Positions 25,879-33,568 of a stretch of DNA of 37,186 nt are shown one piece after another. The DNA lies in contig NZFW01000010.1 of the NCBI GenBank assembly GCA_002690805.1, forward strand, positions 1-37,186, read 5' to 3'. This DNA comes from Flavobacteriaceae bacterium (GTDB lineage: Bacteria; Bacteroidota; Bacteroidia; Flavobacteriales; Flavobacteriaceae). Position numbers and translations under genes: made by a program. The notes under the pieces are model-generated. The model was not told the DNA's origin and ran no database searches. It saw only the letters and a list, made by a program, of their open reading frames with translations. Position 1 is the first letter of the stretch. Every line of letters begins with the position of its first letter.

Positions 25879-28301
25879 TATTTAAAATTTGATTTTAATC
25901 TTTTGCTATACATAAATAGTAATAAAATTAAGGTAAATAATGAAATACTTATATATCTAATATTTGTACCAAATTCTACTACTTTTGGAGAAAACTCAAA
26001 AGAAATAATATGTTTACCACTTGGAACTTTTAGGGCTCGAAGAACATAATTAACCCTGTAATGAGGAACAATTATTCCATCAATTTTAGCTTCCCACCCA
26101 TTTGGATAATACATTTCAGAAAACACAACAACTTGATTTGAATTGCTATTAAAACTGTATTTTAATGCATTAACGGATTCTTCAATTAATTGAACTTTTG
26201 ATTGATAATCAATATTTTTTTCGATAGTTAATGCATTAGCAGCATCTTGATCTTCAATTATAGCATGCTTTTTCAAATCGATTCTTTTAAGAGTTTTAAG
26301 TACATCGTCAGCAGAGTTGACCTTAATTATTGAATCAACAATCCATGCATTTCCTTGGGCTTCTTCATTTATTAATGGGGAAAGTCCCTCTTTAGACTCA
26401 TATAAAACATATTTAACATTTAGAATATTTAAAATTTCAGGAAGCTCATTGTAATTAAAAAATTGATAAAGCTCCTGAAACCTTCTAGGCTTTGCTCCGT
26501 GATACCCTCCAATAGAATTATGGAAATAAGCTGTTCTTCCACCAGTCAAACTTAATTTAGGCTCATATACTCTATACCGGGTCTTATCTTTTAAAATAGT
26601 TTTATCAGCATTTGTAATTCTAAATGGAGACTCTATCTTAGATTTATTAACAAAACGATTCCAATCCAAATAACGAAATGCAACACCTCCAAGATCGTAT
26701 GTAGTAATTCCAAAAAAGAGAACTAATGCAATATTTTTTTTAATTCTGTTAAACTTAAAGATTGAGAATATAAAACATACTAATGAAATTAAAATTATTC
26801 CTCTTATAATATCTTCCTTAAAAACTATTTCTCTAGCATAAATTATTTGTTCTAAAATTTGATCACCATAAGCCTCTAAAAGCCTTGAGTCAATTGGACT
26901 TTTAAATGAAAAAGCACCAATAAACTTGAAAAACAATAAAGATATTAGCATGCACAACAAAATAATTGCAGATTTAAAAAAAGCTTTAAAGTATTTATTG
27001 GGCTCAGAAAGAATTTTTTCAAGTCCAAGTACTGCTAGAATAGGAATGCAAAGCTCCAAAATTACTTGAACAGATGAAACAGCTCTAAATTTGTTATATA
27101 AAGGAATATTAAAAATAAAAAAATCAGTTATGAGTGGTAGGTTTTTACCCCACGAAAGAAATAATGATAAAATTGATGCAGTAACTAAAGCATTTCTTAG
27201 AGGTCCTTTCAAAATTATAGCTGCAAAAAATGCAAATAAGAAAACAACTATACCTATGTAAGCTGGAGCTTCAAGAATTGGCTGAGAGCCCCAATAAGTC
27301 GGAACAGAAGATGTAAAGTCTCTCGATTGACTCTTTGAAATACCTTTTTTTACTAAAAATTCATATAATTCAGAATCTGAACCTAAATTTTCTCTAGAAC
27401 CTCCACCCTGTATTCTTGGAATAATTAAGCTCAAAGATTCAAAAATACCATAACTATATTCAGTTATATAATCATAATCTAAACCATTTGATTTAATTTT
27501 TTTACTACCATCAAGATTTAACTCTAGTTCAGACCCATTACGAGTACTGAATTTTGAATATTCTGAAGTAGCTAAAAGAGGAGTTGCATTTAATCCTAAC
27601 GATAACAAACCACTAACTGAAAATAAACCTATACCCTTAAAAAAAACTTTAAAGCTTTTATTCTTGTATGCGTCTATAAAATAAAATAAGGCTAATAACA
27701 CTAGTATAAATAACAAATAATAGGACATCTGGTAGTGGTTTGCTCTTATATTTAAACCAAGACCTAGCACACTAACTATAAAGCCTTTGAGCCACTTTTT
27801 ATTAATTAGTAATAAAAAACCTGCGACTGCAAGTGGCATGTAAGCTAATGCGATAGCTTTTGTATTATGACCAACTTGAAGTATAATTAATAAATAGGTT
27901 GATAATCCAAAAGCGAAGGAACCAAAAACTGCGATTCTCCAGTCAACTGGTAAAACCAGAAAAAGCACATATGAGGAAAATAGATACAGAAATAATATGT
28001 AAGAGGGGCGTGGCAATAGCTTAAATAAATCATGAATAAAACCTAAAAAATCTGCTGGATACTTTGCCCCTAATTGGTAAGTAGGCATACCACCAAATGC
28101 ATTATCTATCCAATATGTTTCCTTTTGACCATTTTCGGCTCTGTATTCTTTAATTTGTCTTGACATACCAGAGTATTGAACTATGTCTGATTGAAGTAGT
28201 TTTTTACCAGAAAGAGATGGATAATAAAATAATTGTGCGAAAAAAGCAAAGCATAAAATTACAAGAACATGCTTATATAGATAATTATTCAATATCTTCA
28301 T
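25878..28301 (-). CDS. YfhO family polytopic membrane protein
   Basis: The 807-residue protein has about 12 or more transmembrane helices and a large extracytoplasmic region from roughly 560 to 780. YfhO-family signs are SDIVQYSGM and NAFGGMPTYQLGAKYP in the first loop, VGHNTKAIALAYMPL, the region around FRAVSSVQVILELCIP, and near the C-terminus VVFSEMYYPNGWEAKIDGI, then PHYRVNYVLRALKVPSGKH. YfhO proteins are GT-C-like; the Bacillus and Listeria members are implicated in glycosylating lipoteichoic acid. Bacteroidota lack that polymer, so the acceptor here is unknown. It lies between DUF4834 (17-base overlap upstream) and the flippase gene (1-base overlap downstream). Confidence 0.88.
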   Translation of the reverse strand: MKILNNYLYKHVLVILCFAFFAQLFYYPSLSGKKLLQSDIVQYSGMSRQIKEYRAENGQKETYWIDNAFGGMPTYQLGAKYPADFLGFIHDLFKLLPRPSYILFLYLFSSYVLFLVLPVDWRIAVFGSFAFGLSTYLLIILQVGHNTKAIALAYMPLAVAGFLLLINKKWLKGFIVSVLGLGLNIRANHYQMSYYLLFILVLLALFYFIDAYKNKSFKVFFKGIGLFSVSGLLSLGLNATPLLATSEYSKFSTRNGSELELNLDGSKKIKSNGLDYDYITEYSYGIFESLSLIIPRIQGGGSRENLGSDSELYEFLVKKGISKSQSRDFTSSVPTYWGSQPILEAPAYIGIVVFLFAFFAAIILKGPLRNALVTASILSLFLSWGKNLPLITDFFIFNIPLYNKFRAVSSVQVILELCIPILAVLGLEKILSEPNKYFKAFFKSAIILLCMLISLLFFKFIGAFSFKSPIDSRLLEAYGDQILEQIIYAREIVFKEDIIRGIILISLVCFIFSIFKFNRIKKNIALVLFFGITTYDLGGVAFRYLDWNRFVNKSKIESPFRITNADKTILKDKTRYRVYEPKLSLTGGRTAYFHNSIGGYHGAKPRRFQELYQFFNYNELPEILNILNVKYVLYESKEGLSPLINEEAQGNAWIVDSIIKVNSADDVLKTLKRIDLKKHAIIEDQDAANALTIEKNIDYQSKVQLIEESVNALKYSFNSNSNQVVVFSEMYYPNGWEAKIDGIIVPHYRVNYVLRALKVPSGKHIISFEFSPKVVEFGTNIRYISISLFTLILLLFMYSKRLKSNFK

Positions 28302-28494
28302 AATCTATATATTCTCCTAATTTATCGGACTTCCCACTCTTATTCTTATTTCTGTTTTGATTAGCACTATTTGAATTACGTGAAGCTTTCCTTGAAATAT
28401 CACGTAATAACCAGCCCAGTATTAAGGGACTCAAGCGTCTAATAACGTATGAGATAATAAAAATGAAAAGTAAAATCTTAAGTAAGGAGCTCAA
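28285..28494 (-). CDS. DUF4834-like small membrane protein
   Basis: The 69-residue protein has one N-terminal hydrophobic stretch (about 4-30), a basic asparagine-rich linker, and the conserved ending GEYIDYEDIE, which is how I recognise DUF4834. The start is TTG at 28492-28494: an in-frame stop lies a few codons upstream without ATG or GTG. The product is probably an inner-membrane protein with a cytosolic tail. Its last 17 bases overlap the YfhO gene, so it is likely coupled to it, and it heads the DUF4834-YfhO-flippase operon. Function is unknown. Confidence 0.75.
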   Translation of the reverse strand: MSSLLKILLFIFIISYVIRRLSPLILGWLLRDISRKASRNSNSANQNRNKNKSGKSDKLGEYIDYEDIE

Positions 28495-28516
28495 AACACA
28501 ATGATTAAATTAATAT

Positions 28517-28524
28517 CAAATTTA
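28517..28524 (-). promoter_or_regulatory. -7 promoter element of the DUF4834-YfhO-flippase operon
   Basis: TAAATTTG on the minus strand matches TAnnTTTG. Transcription would start near 28511, leaving about 17 bases before the TTG start at 28494. No TTG is seen at a suitable -33 distance, so this is a partial match. Confidence 0.4.
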
Positions 28525-28605
28525 GAAAAAATAATAGATAAGATTGTTAATTAAGCCAATCCATAATTTTATATTTTATAAAAAAATCGAATTATATTGC
28601 GTAAT

Positions 28606-29673
28606 ATGTTTCGGATTAAAAACCTACAGTTATTACTAATTTTCTTTTTTGTCACAGAAATTGTAAAATCTCAATATACTGATCAAATTAATTCGAATCG
28701 TCCAGGTTATTCAATTGGTGCCTTTTCAGTAGGTAAAGGAGTGATTCAAATCGAAACAGGATTTGAAATTAGAAATTATAAACATGATGGTTTTAACCAA
28801 AGTTCTATAAATGGAACTGTAGGTTTTTTATCGCTTCGATGGGGTTTTTTATTTGAACAATTGGAACTCACTTATGACGGTTCATACATGTTCGATAAAT
28901 TCACAAATAAATTATCAAACATTCCTACTGAAACAAAAAGAAGTGGTTTTTTGCAAAATTTTTTAGGATTAAAATATTTAATCTATGATCCATTTAAAAA
29001 AGAAGAAAAAGTAAATGTTTACAGTTGGAAAGCCAATAATGGATTTAAATTGAAGCATTTAATTCCAGCAATATCGATAACTGTTGGAGCTAATTTTGAT
29101 CCATTTAGTGAAGATAATCCATATCCTTATGGTGACTTATTTGGTACTTTTTTTAGACCAATATTTTTTCAAAATTTATTTTATATAGCTCCTAGTCCAA
29201 CACCACTAACTTTAATGGGAACTATTGCAACACAATCTCACTTTTTAGGAACCTGGGTTTTTGTAACAAATTTTTCATTAAAAAGATTTTTATCAGAATA
29301 CCTAGAAAAAACATACATAATTACTTTAACGCATACATTTAACCCTTTGTGGTCAGTATATATTGAAAACCAGGGTGTTTTTTCCGAAAGGTATTCTGAT
29401 AATATTTTTAGAGCAGGAGCAGCATATTTAGTTGGTGATAATCTTCAAATAGAGGGAACTATTGGAGGGAATACAAAAACAACACCTAATTTTATTTCTA
29501 TAAATGCTGGAGTGTCATACAGGCTTGATTTTCATAAAGATTTTAAAAATCCTGAAAAATTAGAAAAGAAAAGATTAAAAAAAGAAGAAAAAGCAAATAA
29601 AAAAAGTACTAAAAAATTTCAAAAACAAGAGAAAAAGAGAAATAAAAATGCAAGAAAAAAACCTAAACAATAA
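28606..29673 (+). CDS. Outer-membrane beta-barrel transporter-like protein with Lys-rich tail
   Basis: I choose the ATG at 28606 (355 residues) rather than the TTG nine bases earlier, because it gives a clean signal peptide (MFRIKNLQLLLIFFFVTEIVKSQ). The mature part starts YTDQINSNRPGYSIGAFSVG, a start seen in Bacteroidota proteins of the PF13557-like outer-membrane transporter group. It continues with alternating hydrophobic strands ending at FISINAGVSYRLDFH. After that barrel-like end comes a tail of about 42 residues, roughly half Lys/Arg (KKRLKKEEKANKKSTKKF and more). Substrate is unknown. The GNAT gene follows eight bases after the stop. Confidence 0.7.
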   Translation: MFRIKNLQLLLIFFFVTEIVKSQYTDQINSNRPGYSIGAFSVGKGVIQIETGFEIRNYKHDGFNQSSINGTVGFLSLRWGFLFEQLELTYDGSYMFDKFTNKLSNIPTETKRSGFLQNFLGLKYLIYDPFKKEEKVNVYSWKANNGFKLKHLIPAISITVGANFDPFSEDNPYPYGDLFGTFFRPIFFQNLFYIAPSPTPLTLMGTIATQSHFLGTWVFVTNFSLKRFLSEYLEKTYIITLTHTFNPLWSVYIENQGVFSERYSDNIFRAGAAYLVGDNLQIEGTIGGNTKTTPNFISINAGVSYRLDFHKDFKNPEKLEKKRLKKEEKANKKSTKKFQKQEKKRNKNARKKPKQ

Positions 29674-29681
29674 CTTTGTAT

Positions 29682-30818
29682 ATGAATTCATCTATCATAA
29701 TTAAAGAAGTTATTAGTGAGGAGGATCTTAAAGATTTTGTTCAATTTCCATTTAGTTTATATAAAGATCATCCATACTGGGTTGGGCCTATTATCAATGA
29801 AGAACTTGAGACGTTGAATAAAAAGAAAAATCCAGTTTTTCAAAATGCAATTGCTAATTATTTTTTAGCATATAAAAATGGATTAATAGTTGGAAGAATT
29901 GCTGTAATTATTAATTGGATAGAAGTTAATGAAATAAAAAAGTCTAAGGTTCGTTTTGGTTGGTTTGATTTTATTGATGATATAAATGTTTCAAAAAAAC
30001 TTCTTGAAAAAGTCGTTTTAATCGGAAAAAAAAACAATTTAAAACATATTGAAGGACCTGTAGGATTCTCAAATATGGATAAGGCAGGGATTCTAATTAA
30101 AGGCTTCGATGAACTAAACACCATGATTACATTATATAATTATCCATATTATTCTGAACATTTAAAAAAACTAGGTTATCAAAAGCTAGCTCAATGGGTA
30201 GAATATGAAATAAAAATTTCGTCTTTTGAAAAATCACCAGAAAAAATTAGAAAATTTTCAAAATTAATTTTAGATCGATATTCACTTAAGATTCTTAATT
30301 TTAAATCAAACAAAGAAATCTTACCATATGTTGATCAAATGTTTGATTTACTTGGAAAAACATATGATAAACTTCAAACTTTTGTTCCAATTCAACCTTA
30401 TCAAATAAATTATTATAAAGAAAAATATTTCAGATATATTCATCCCGAATTTATTAAATGCGTTGTTGATAATGAAAATAATCTTATTGCTTTTTTAATA
30501 ACCATGCCTTCGTTTTCAAAAGCATTAAAAAAAATTAATGGAAAACTTTTTCCTTTTGGGTTTTTAAGAATTTTATGGGCACAAAAGTTTATTAAAAAAG
30601 TATCCCTGTATTTAATTGGCGTAAGGCCTGATTATCAAAATAAAGGAGCTATTGCTATCATAATGAATGAGCTTCAGAAAACTTTTAATAAATACAATAT
30701 AAAAGTTGTAGAAACTAATCCTGAATTAGAGGAAAACACTCCAATTCAAACTTTATGGAAGAATTATGAACATCGTCTTCATAAAAAGCGAGCAACCTAT
30801 ACCAAGTCAATAGAGTAA
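29682..30818 (+). CDS. GNAT-fold N-acetyltransferase-like protein, 378 aa
   Basis: I start at the ATG at 29682, six bases after an in-frame TTG. The C-terminal half has a GNAT acyl-CoA loop at about 310-325, YLIGVRPDYQNKGAIAIIMN, matching the V-R-P-x-x-Q-x-K-G pattern. The N-terminal half (FPFSLYKDHPYWVGP, EGPVGFSNMDKAGILIKGFD) matches a Bacteroidota family I know only as uncharacterised acetyltransferase-like proteins. The sequence EGPVGFS is conserved there and suggests a second substrate site. No signal peptide is present. It lies between the barrel gene and mnmE, with 31 bases before mnmE. Acceptor unknown. Confidence 0.7.
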   Translation: MNSSIIIKEVISEEDLKDFVQFPFSLYKDHPYWVGPIINEELETLNKKKNPVFQNAIANYFLAYKNGLIVGRIAVIINWIEVNEIKKSKVRFGWFDFIDDINVSKKLLEKVVLIGKKNNLKHIEGPVGFSNMDKAGILIKGFDELNTMITLYNYPYYSEHLKKLGYQKLAQWVEYEIKISSFEKSPEKIRKFSKLILDRYSLKILNFKSNKEILPYVDQMFDLLGKTYDKLQTFVPIQPYQINYYKEKYFRYIHPEFIKCVVDNENNLIAFLITMPSFSKALKKINGKLFPFGFLRILWAQKFIKKVSLYLIGVRPDYQNKGAIAIIMNELQKTFNKYNIKVVETNPELEENTPIQTLWKNYEHRLHKKRATYTKSIE

Positions 30819-30849
30819 TTTAACCTTTTAAAAGTTTTATTTTTACAAA

Positions 30850-32238
30850 ATGTTATCTGAAAATACAATAGTCGCATTAGCATCTCCTCAGGGTACAGGA
30901 GCTATTGGTGTTATAAGAATATCAGGTTCTGAATCTATTTCAATTGCTTCAAAATGTTTTGAATCATATAGAGGCATAAAATTAATTGATCAGTCCTCTC
31001 ATAAATCATTTCTAGGTTGGATTAAAGATGGAGATCAAATAATTGATAAAGTATTAATTACAATTTTTAAGGGCCCAAATTCGTATACTGGAGAAGATAT
31101 TATTGAAATTTCATGTCACGGTTCAAAATATATACTTCAAGAAATTCTTCATTTAATAATTAAGAATGGAGCTGAACCGGCTAAGCCAGGTGAATTTACA
31201 CTAAGAGCTTTTTTAAACCAAAAGATGGACTTAACTCAAGCTGAGGCAGTTGCTGATCTAATTTCATCTGAATCTAAAGCTGCACATGAATTAGCTATCA
31301 ATCAGATTCGAGGAGGTTATTCTAAGAGTATTAAAGAATTAAGGAAAAAACTGATTCATTTTGCATCAATGATTACTCTTGAGCTTGATTTTTCAGAAGA
31401 AGATGTTGAATTTGCGGATAGAAAAGAATTTTTAAAACTTTTAAATGAAATAGAACAACAATTAAAAGATTTATCTGAATCATTTGCATACGGAAGCGTT
31501 ATAAAAAACGGTGTCCCAGTAGCAATACTAGGAAAACCAAATTCTGGAAAATCCTCTCTCTTAAATGCTCTACTTAACGAAGATAAAGCTATAGTGTCTG
31601 ATATTGAGGGTACTACTCGAGACAGCATTGAAGACACTTTAATAGTTGAAGGAATTCAGTTTAGATTTATTGATACCGCAGGTTTAAGAGAAACAAAGGA
31701 TTCAATTGAATCAATTGGTGTTAAACGAGCTATTGAAAATGCAAAAAAAGCAAATATTTTATTATACTTATATGATATTACTGATACAGATTATAAAAGC
31801 ATTTTAGATCAGCTAAAAACAATATTGTCGTTTAATAAAAAAACCATACTAGTTCAAAATAAAATGGATCTTTCCATAGATGATAAGAAAATAAGAACTC
31901 TAATCAAGGATGAATTTCCCCTCCTACCTCCTGCTCTACCAATAATAACTCATAAAAAGGAATCAATTGACAGATTAAAAATTGAATTAATTGAAACTGT
32001 AAATAAGATGTCCAATGCGAGTGAAACTATAGTATCTAACGTTCGCCACCACTCATCCCTACAGAGTGCCCTAAAAGATATAATACTAATTAAAAAAGGA
32101 ATGAAAAACAAAATATCTGGAGACCTTCTATCTGTAGACTTAAATTCTGCAATTCAATCACTTGGGGAGATAACTGGCGACATAAATACTGATGATATTT
32201 TAGGAAACGTATTCCAGAATTTCTGTATCGGGAAATAA
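30850..32238 (+). CDS. mnmE: tRNA uridine-5-carboxymethylaminomethyl(34) synthesis GTPase
   Basis: The 462-residue protein works with MnmG to modify U34 of certain tRNAs, using a folate derivative and potassium-stimulated GTP hydrolysis. The N-terminal folate domain shows ALASPQGTGAIGVIRISG (9-26) and SCHGS. The G domain is inserted in the helical domain with G1 GKPNSGKS (228-235), G2 TTRD (255-258), G3 DTAG (275-278) and G4 NKMD (337-340). The C-terminus ends FCIGK with the catalytic-site Cys459. The last codons form the sequence used elsewhere as an integration site by SGI1-type elements, and a recombinase remnant lies just beyond. Confidence 0.97.
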   Translation: MLSENTIVALASPQGTGAIGVIRISGSESISIASKCFESYRGIKLIDQSSHKSFLGWIKDGDQIIDKVLITIFKGPNSYTGEDIIEISCHGSKYILQEILHLIIKNGAEPAKPGEFTLRAFLNQKMDLTQAEAVADLISSESKAAHELAINQIRGGYSKSIKELRKKLIHFASMITLELDFSEEDVEFADRKEFLKLLNEIEQQLKDLSESFAYGSVIKNGVPVAILGKPNSGKSSLLNALLNEDKAIVSDIEGTTRDSIEDTLIVEGIQFRFIDTAGLRETKDSIESIGVKRAIENAKKANILLYLYDITDTDYKSILDQLKTILSFNKKTILVQNKMDLSIDDKKIRTLIKDEFPLLPPALPIITHKKESIDRLKIELIETVNKMSNASETIVSNVRHHSSLQSALKDIILIKKGMKNKISGDLLSVDLNSAIQSLGEITGDINTDDILGNVFQNFCIGK

Positions 32239-32256
32239 TTACGTTTCATTATCCTT

Positions 32257-32300
32257 CCTTTTAGCGCCCTAAAGGTCTGATTTTGTGCATGTTATGTGCA
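32257..32300. other. Hairpin and TGTGCAT direct repeat between mnmE and the recombinase remnant
   Basis: CCTTTTAG-CGCC-CTAAAGG (32257-32275) can form a seven-pair stem with one bulged base. It is followed by two copies of TGTGCAT with an 11-base period (32284-32290 and 32295-32301). Such repeats beside an integrase scar could be recombinase arm or core sites, but chance cannot be excluded and no second end of an element is visible. Confidence 0.3.
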
Positions 32301-32544
32301 TAACTAAGTTTTTAATCTTCCTTATTCTACCCATGAGAATAATAAACTTCAAAAATGGGCTGGAATGTCAGGTGTAAAAAAGACAATTACTCCTCATTGT
32401 GGACGAGCTACATTTGCCAATTTGTTTATAAAGATTCCAGCATATAATATTATAGATTTAATGAAAATTATGGGACATAAAGAGGTCAAAACTAGTCTAT
32501 GTTATATTGGACACAAGTCTATTGGAAATGACTCAAGTAATTAG
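32294..32544 (+). pseudogene. Tyrosine recombinase (phage-type integrase) C-terminal remnant
   Basis: No intact gene lies here, but the frame ending at the TAG at 32542-32544 reads HENNKLQKWAGMSGVKKTIT, then PHCGRATFANLFI, then IIDLMKIMGHKEVKTSLCYI. This carries the signature of a tyrosine recombinase C-terminus: H-x-x-R (HCGR), G-H (MGHKEVKTS) and the final tyrosine position in CYIG. About 10 residues upstream the similarity moves to another frame (KFLIFLILP, 32306-32332), which implies a frameshift near 32330. The N-terminal three quarters are absent. It lies 55 bases after the mnmE stop, in the same orientation, and is a degraded integrase left by an element once inserted at mnmE. Confidence 0.7.
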
Positions 32545-32594
32545 AAAATTTCCTAAGGTATTGAATTAGATTATATACAATACGTATGACTCTT

Positions 32595-32628
32595 AAAACC
32601 CTCTGAAGTATTTATTTTAGGGGGTTTT
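32595..32628. terminator. Bidirectional rho-independent terminator
   Basis: AAAACCCTC (32595-32603) pairs with GGGGGTTTT (32620-32628), a nine-pair stem with one G-T pair and a 16-base loop, T-rich on both outer sides. It stands between the mnmE/recombinase remnant (plus) and the lipoprotein gene (minus, ending at 32641), so it can stop both transcripts. Confidence 0.6.
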
Positions 32629-32640
32629 ATTATCCTATAA

Positions 32641-33222
32641 TTATTTTGTGTTAAAAACACCCATTGCAAATCTATAATTTTTTTTCTCAGATTTATATAA
32701 ATCTAATTTATCAAGAGCAAGTGTGTCCTTATTTAGGACAATTTCAAATAAATTTATTTCATCATCATCCATTTGATATTTTTTCATGAGCAAAGAATTA
32801 TCTTTTATTTCAGAAATAAATTTTCCTAACTCCTTTACAATAATTTTTTTATTCTGCCCCATAATTCCAATCATCAATTCAAGAGAATCGTTTACATTAG
32901 TACTATTAAAATCCAAATCAGCTTTCATTAACTTACCTACTTCTTCTCCCACATACATATAACCCCTCATTGCACGAATGTCATCTGCATTATTAAACCA
33001 TAAAAAACCTCCGGTGTCATCCATCCAAAGCTTAGTTGAATATCCATCTTCACCCTTGTCTTCAAGCACATCAGATATATATAAAATTCCTTCTACATTA
33101 ACTATTCTATCATTAGGAGTATAATCAGTATCAAGCATTACCCACTGTCCAGCAATTGGATTGTCTGGACCACCACATCCGATTAATAGAACTAAACCTA
33201 AAACAAATAATAATTTTTTCAT
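32641..33222 (-). CDS. Lipoprotein, possibly lipocalin-like, 193 aa
   Basis: The signal peptide MKKLLFVLGLVLLIGC ends in the lipobox LIGC, so Cys16 should be lipidated; the GGPDN after it fits surface or outer-membrane sorting. The mature part begins IAGQWVMLD, a G-x-W start like that of small lipocalin-like domains, then alternating strand-like segments (GILYISDVLED, FLWFNNADD). Similarity to a lipocalin is only suggestive. No catalytic motif is visible. It lies 23 bases downstream of a two-helix membrane protein gene on the same strand, likely one operon, and ends at the terminator at 32595-32628. Confidence 0.65.
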   Translation of the reverse strand: MKKLLFVLGLVLLIGCGGPDNPIAGQWVMLDTDYTPNDRIVNVEGILYISDVLEDKGEDGYSTKLWMDDTGGFLWFNNADDIRAMRGYMYVGEEVGKLMKADLDFNSTNVNDSLELMIGIMGQNKKIIVKELGKFISEIKDNSLLMKKYQMDDDEINLFEIVLNKDTLALDKLDLYKSEKKNYRFAMGVFNTK

Positions 33223-33245
33223 AGTTTTTATTTTGAGTGGTTTAT

Positions 33246-33431
33246 TTAATTTTTCTTATAGTTAATAAACCAATTTTTAATTTTTTCCATATTTGGAGCA
33301 AGCCAAACAAAGTAGAAGAAAAAGCAAAGCCCAATTGCGTTTAAATATTCAGCATTTAAGATGCTATAAATTATTAATACTATCATTGCTATTCCTAAAA
33401 TATAACCAACAACAATCCAAGGTTTACTCAT
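33246..33431 (-). CDS. Two-helix small membrane protein, 61 aa
   Basis: The short protein has two hydrophobic helices (about 5-26 and 31-46), with a basic C-terminus (KIKNWFINYKKN). The helices contain GYILGIAMIVLIIYSIL and AIGLCFFFYFVWL. No family is recognised. It precedes the lipoprotein gene by 23 bases and is probably co-transcribed. The position in a possible former insertion region behind mnmE raises the chance that both are accessory genes, but their base composition looks like the rest of the window. Confidence 0.6.
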   Translation of the reverse strand: MSKPWIVVGYILGIAMIVLIIYSILNAEYLNAIGLCFFFYFVWLAPNMEKIKNWFINYKKN

Positions 33432-33544
33432 TTACTAAATGTAGTCATTTAAACTAACAATCATAAATTAATGTATATTATATTTAGATTAAAAATTAAA
33501 TACATCAATTACAATAATAGACCATCTAGATTTATTTATTTAGT

Positions 33545-33552
33545 TAAATTTG
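33545..33552 (+). promoter_or_regulatory. -7 promoter element of the ubiE-menF-menD operon
   Basis: TAAATTTG matches TAnnTTTG and stands 16 bases before the ATG at 33569. No TTG is seen at -33. The same octamer and spacing occur upstream of uvrA. Confidence 0.45.
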
Positions 33553-33568
33553 ACCTTTCGTTTTTTAA

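Noticed and set aside
32294-32377. A 27-codon ORF starting ATGTGCATAACTAAG as a separate small gene
   Set aside because: It reads as the out-of-frame upstream part of the recombinase remnant and runs into a stop within it.
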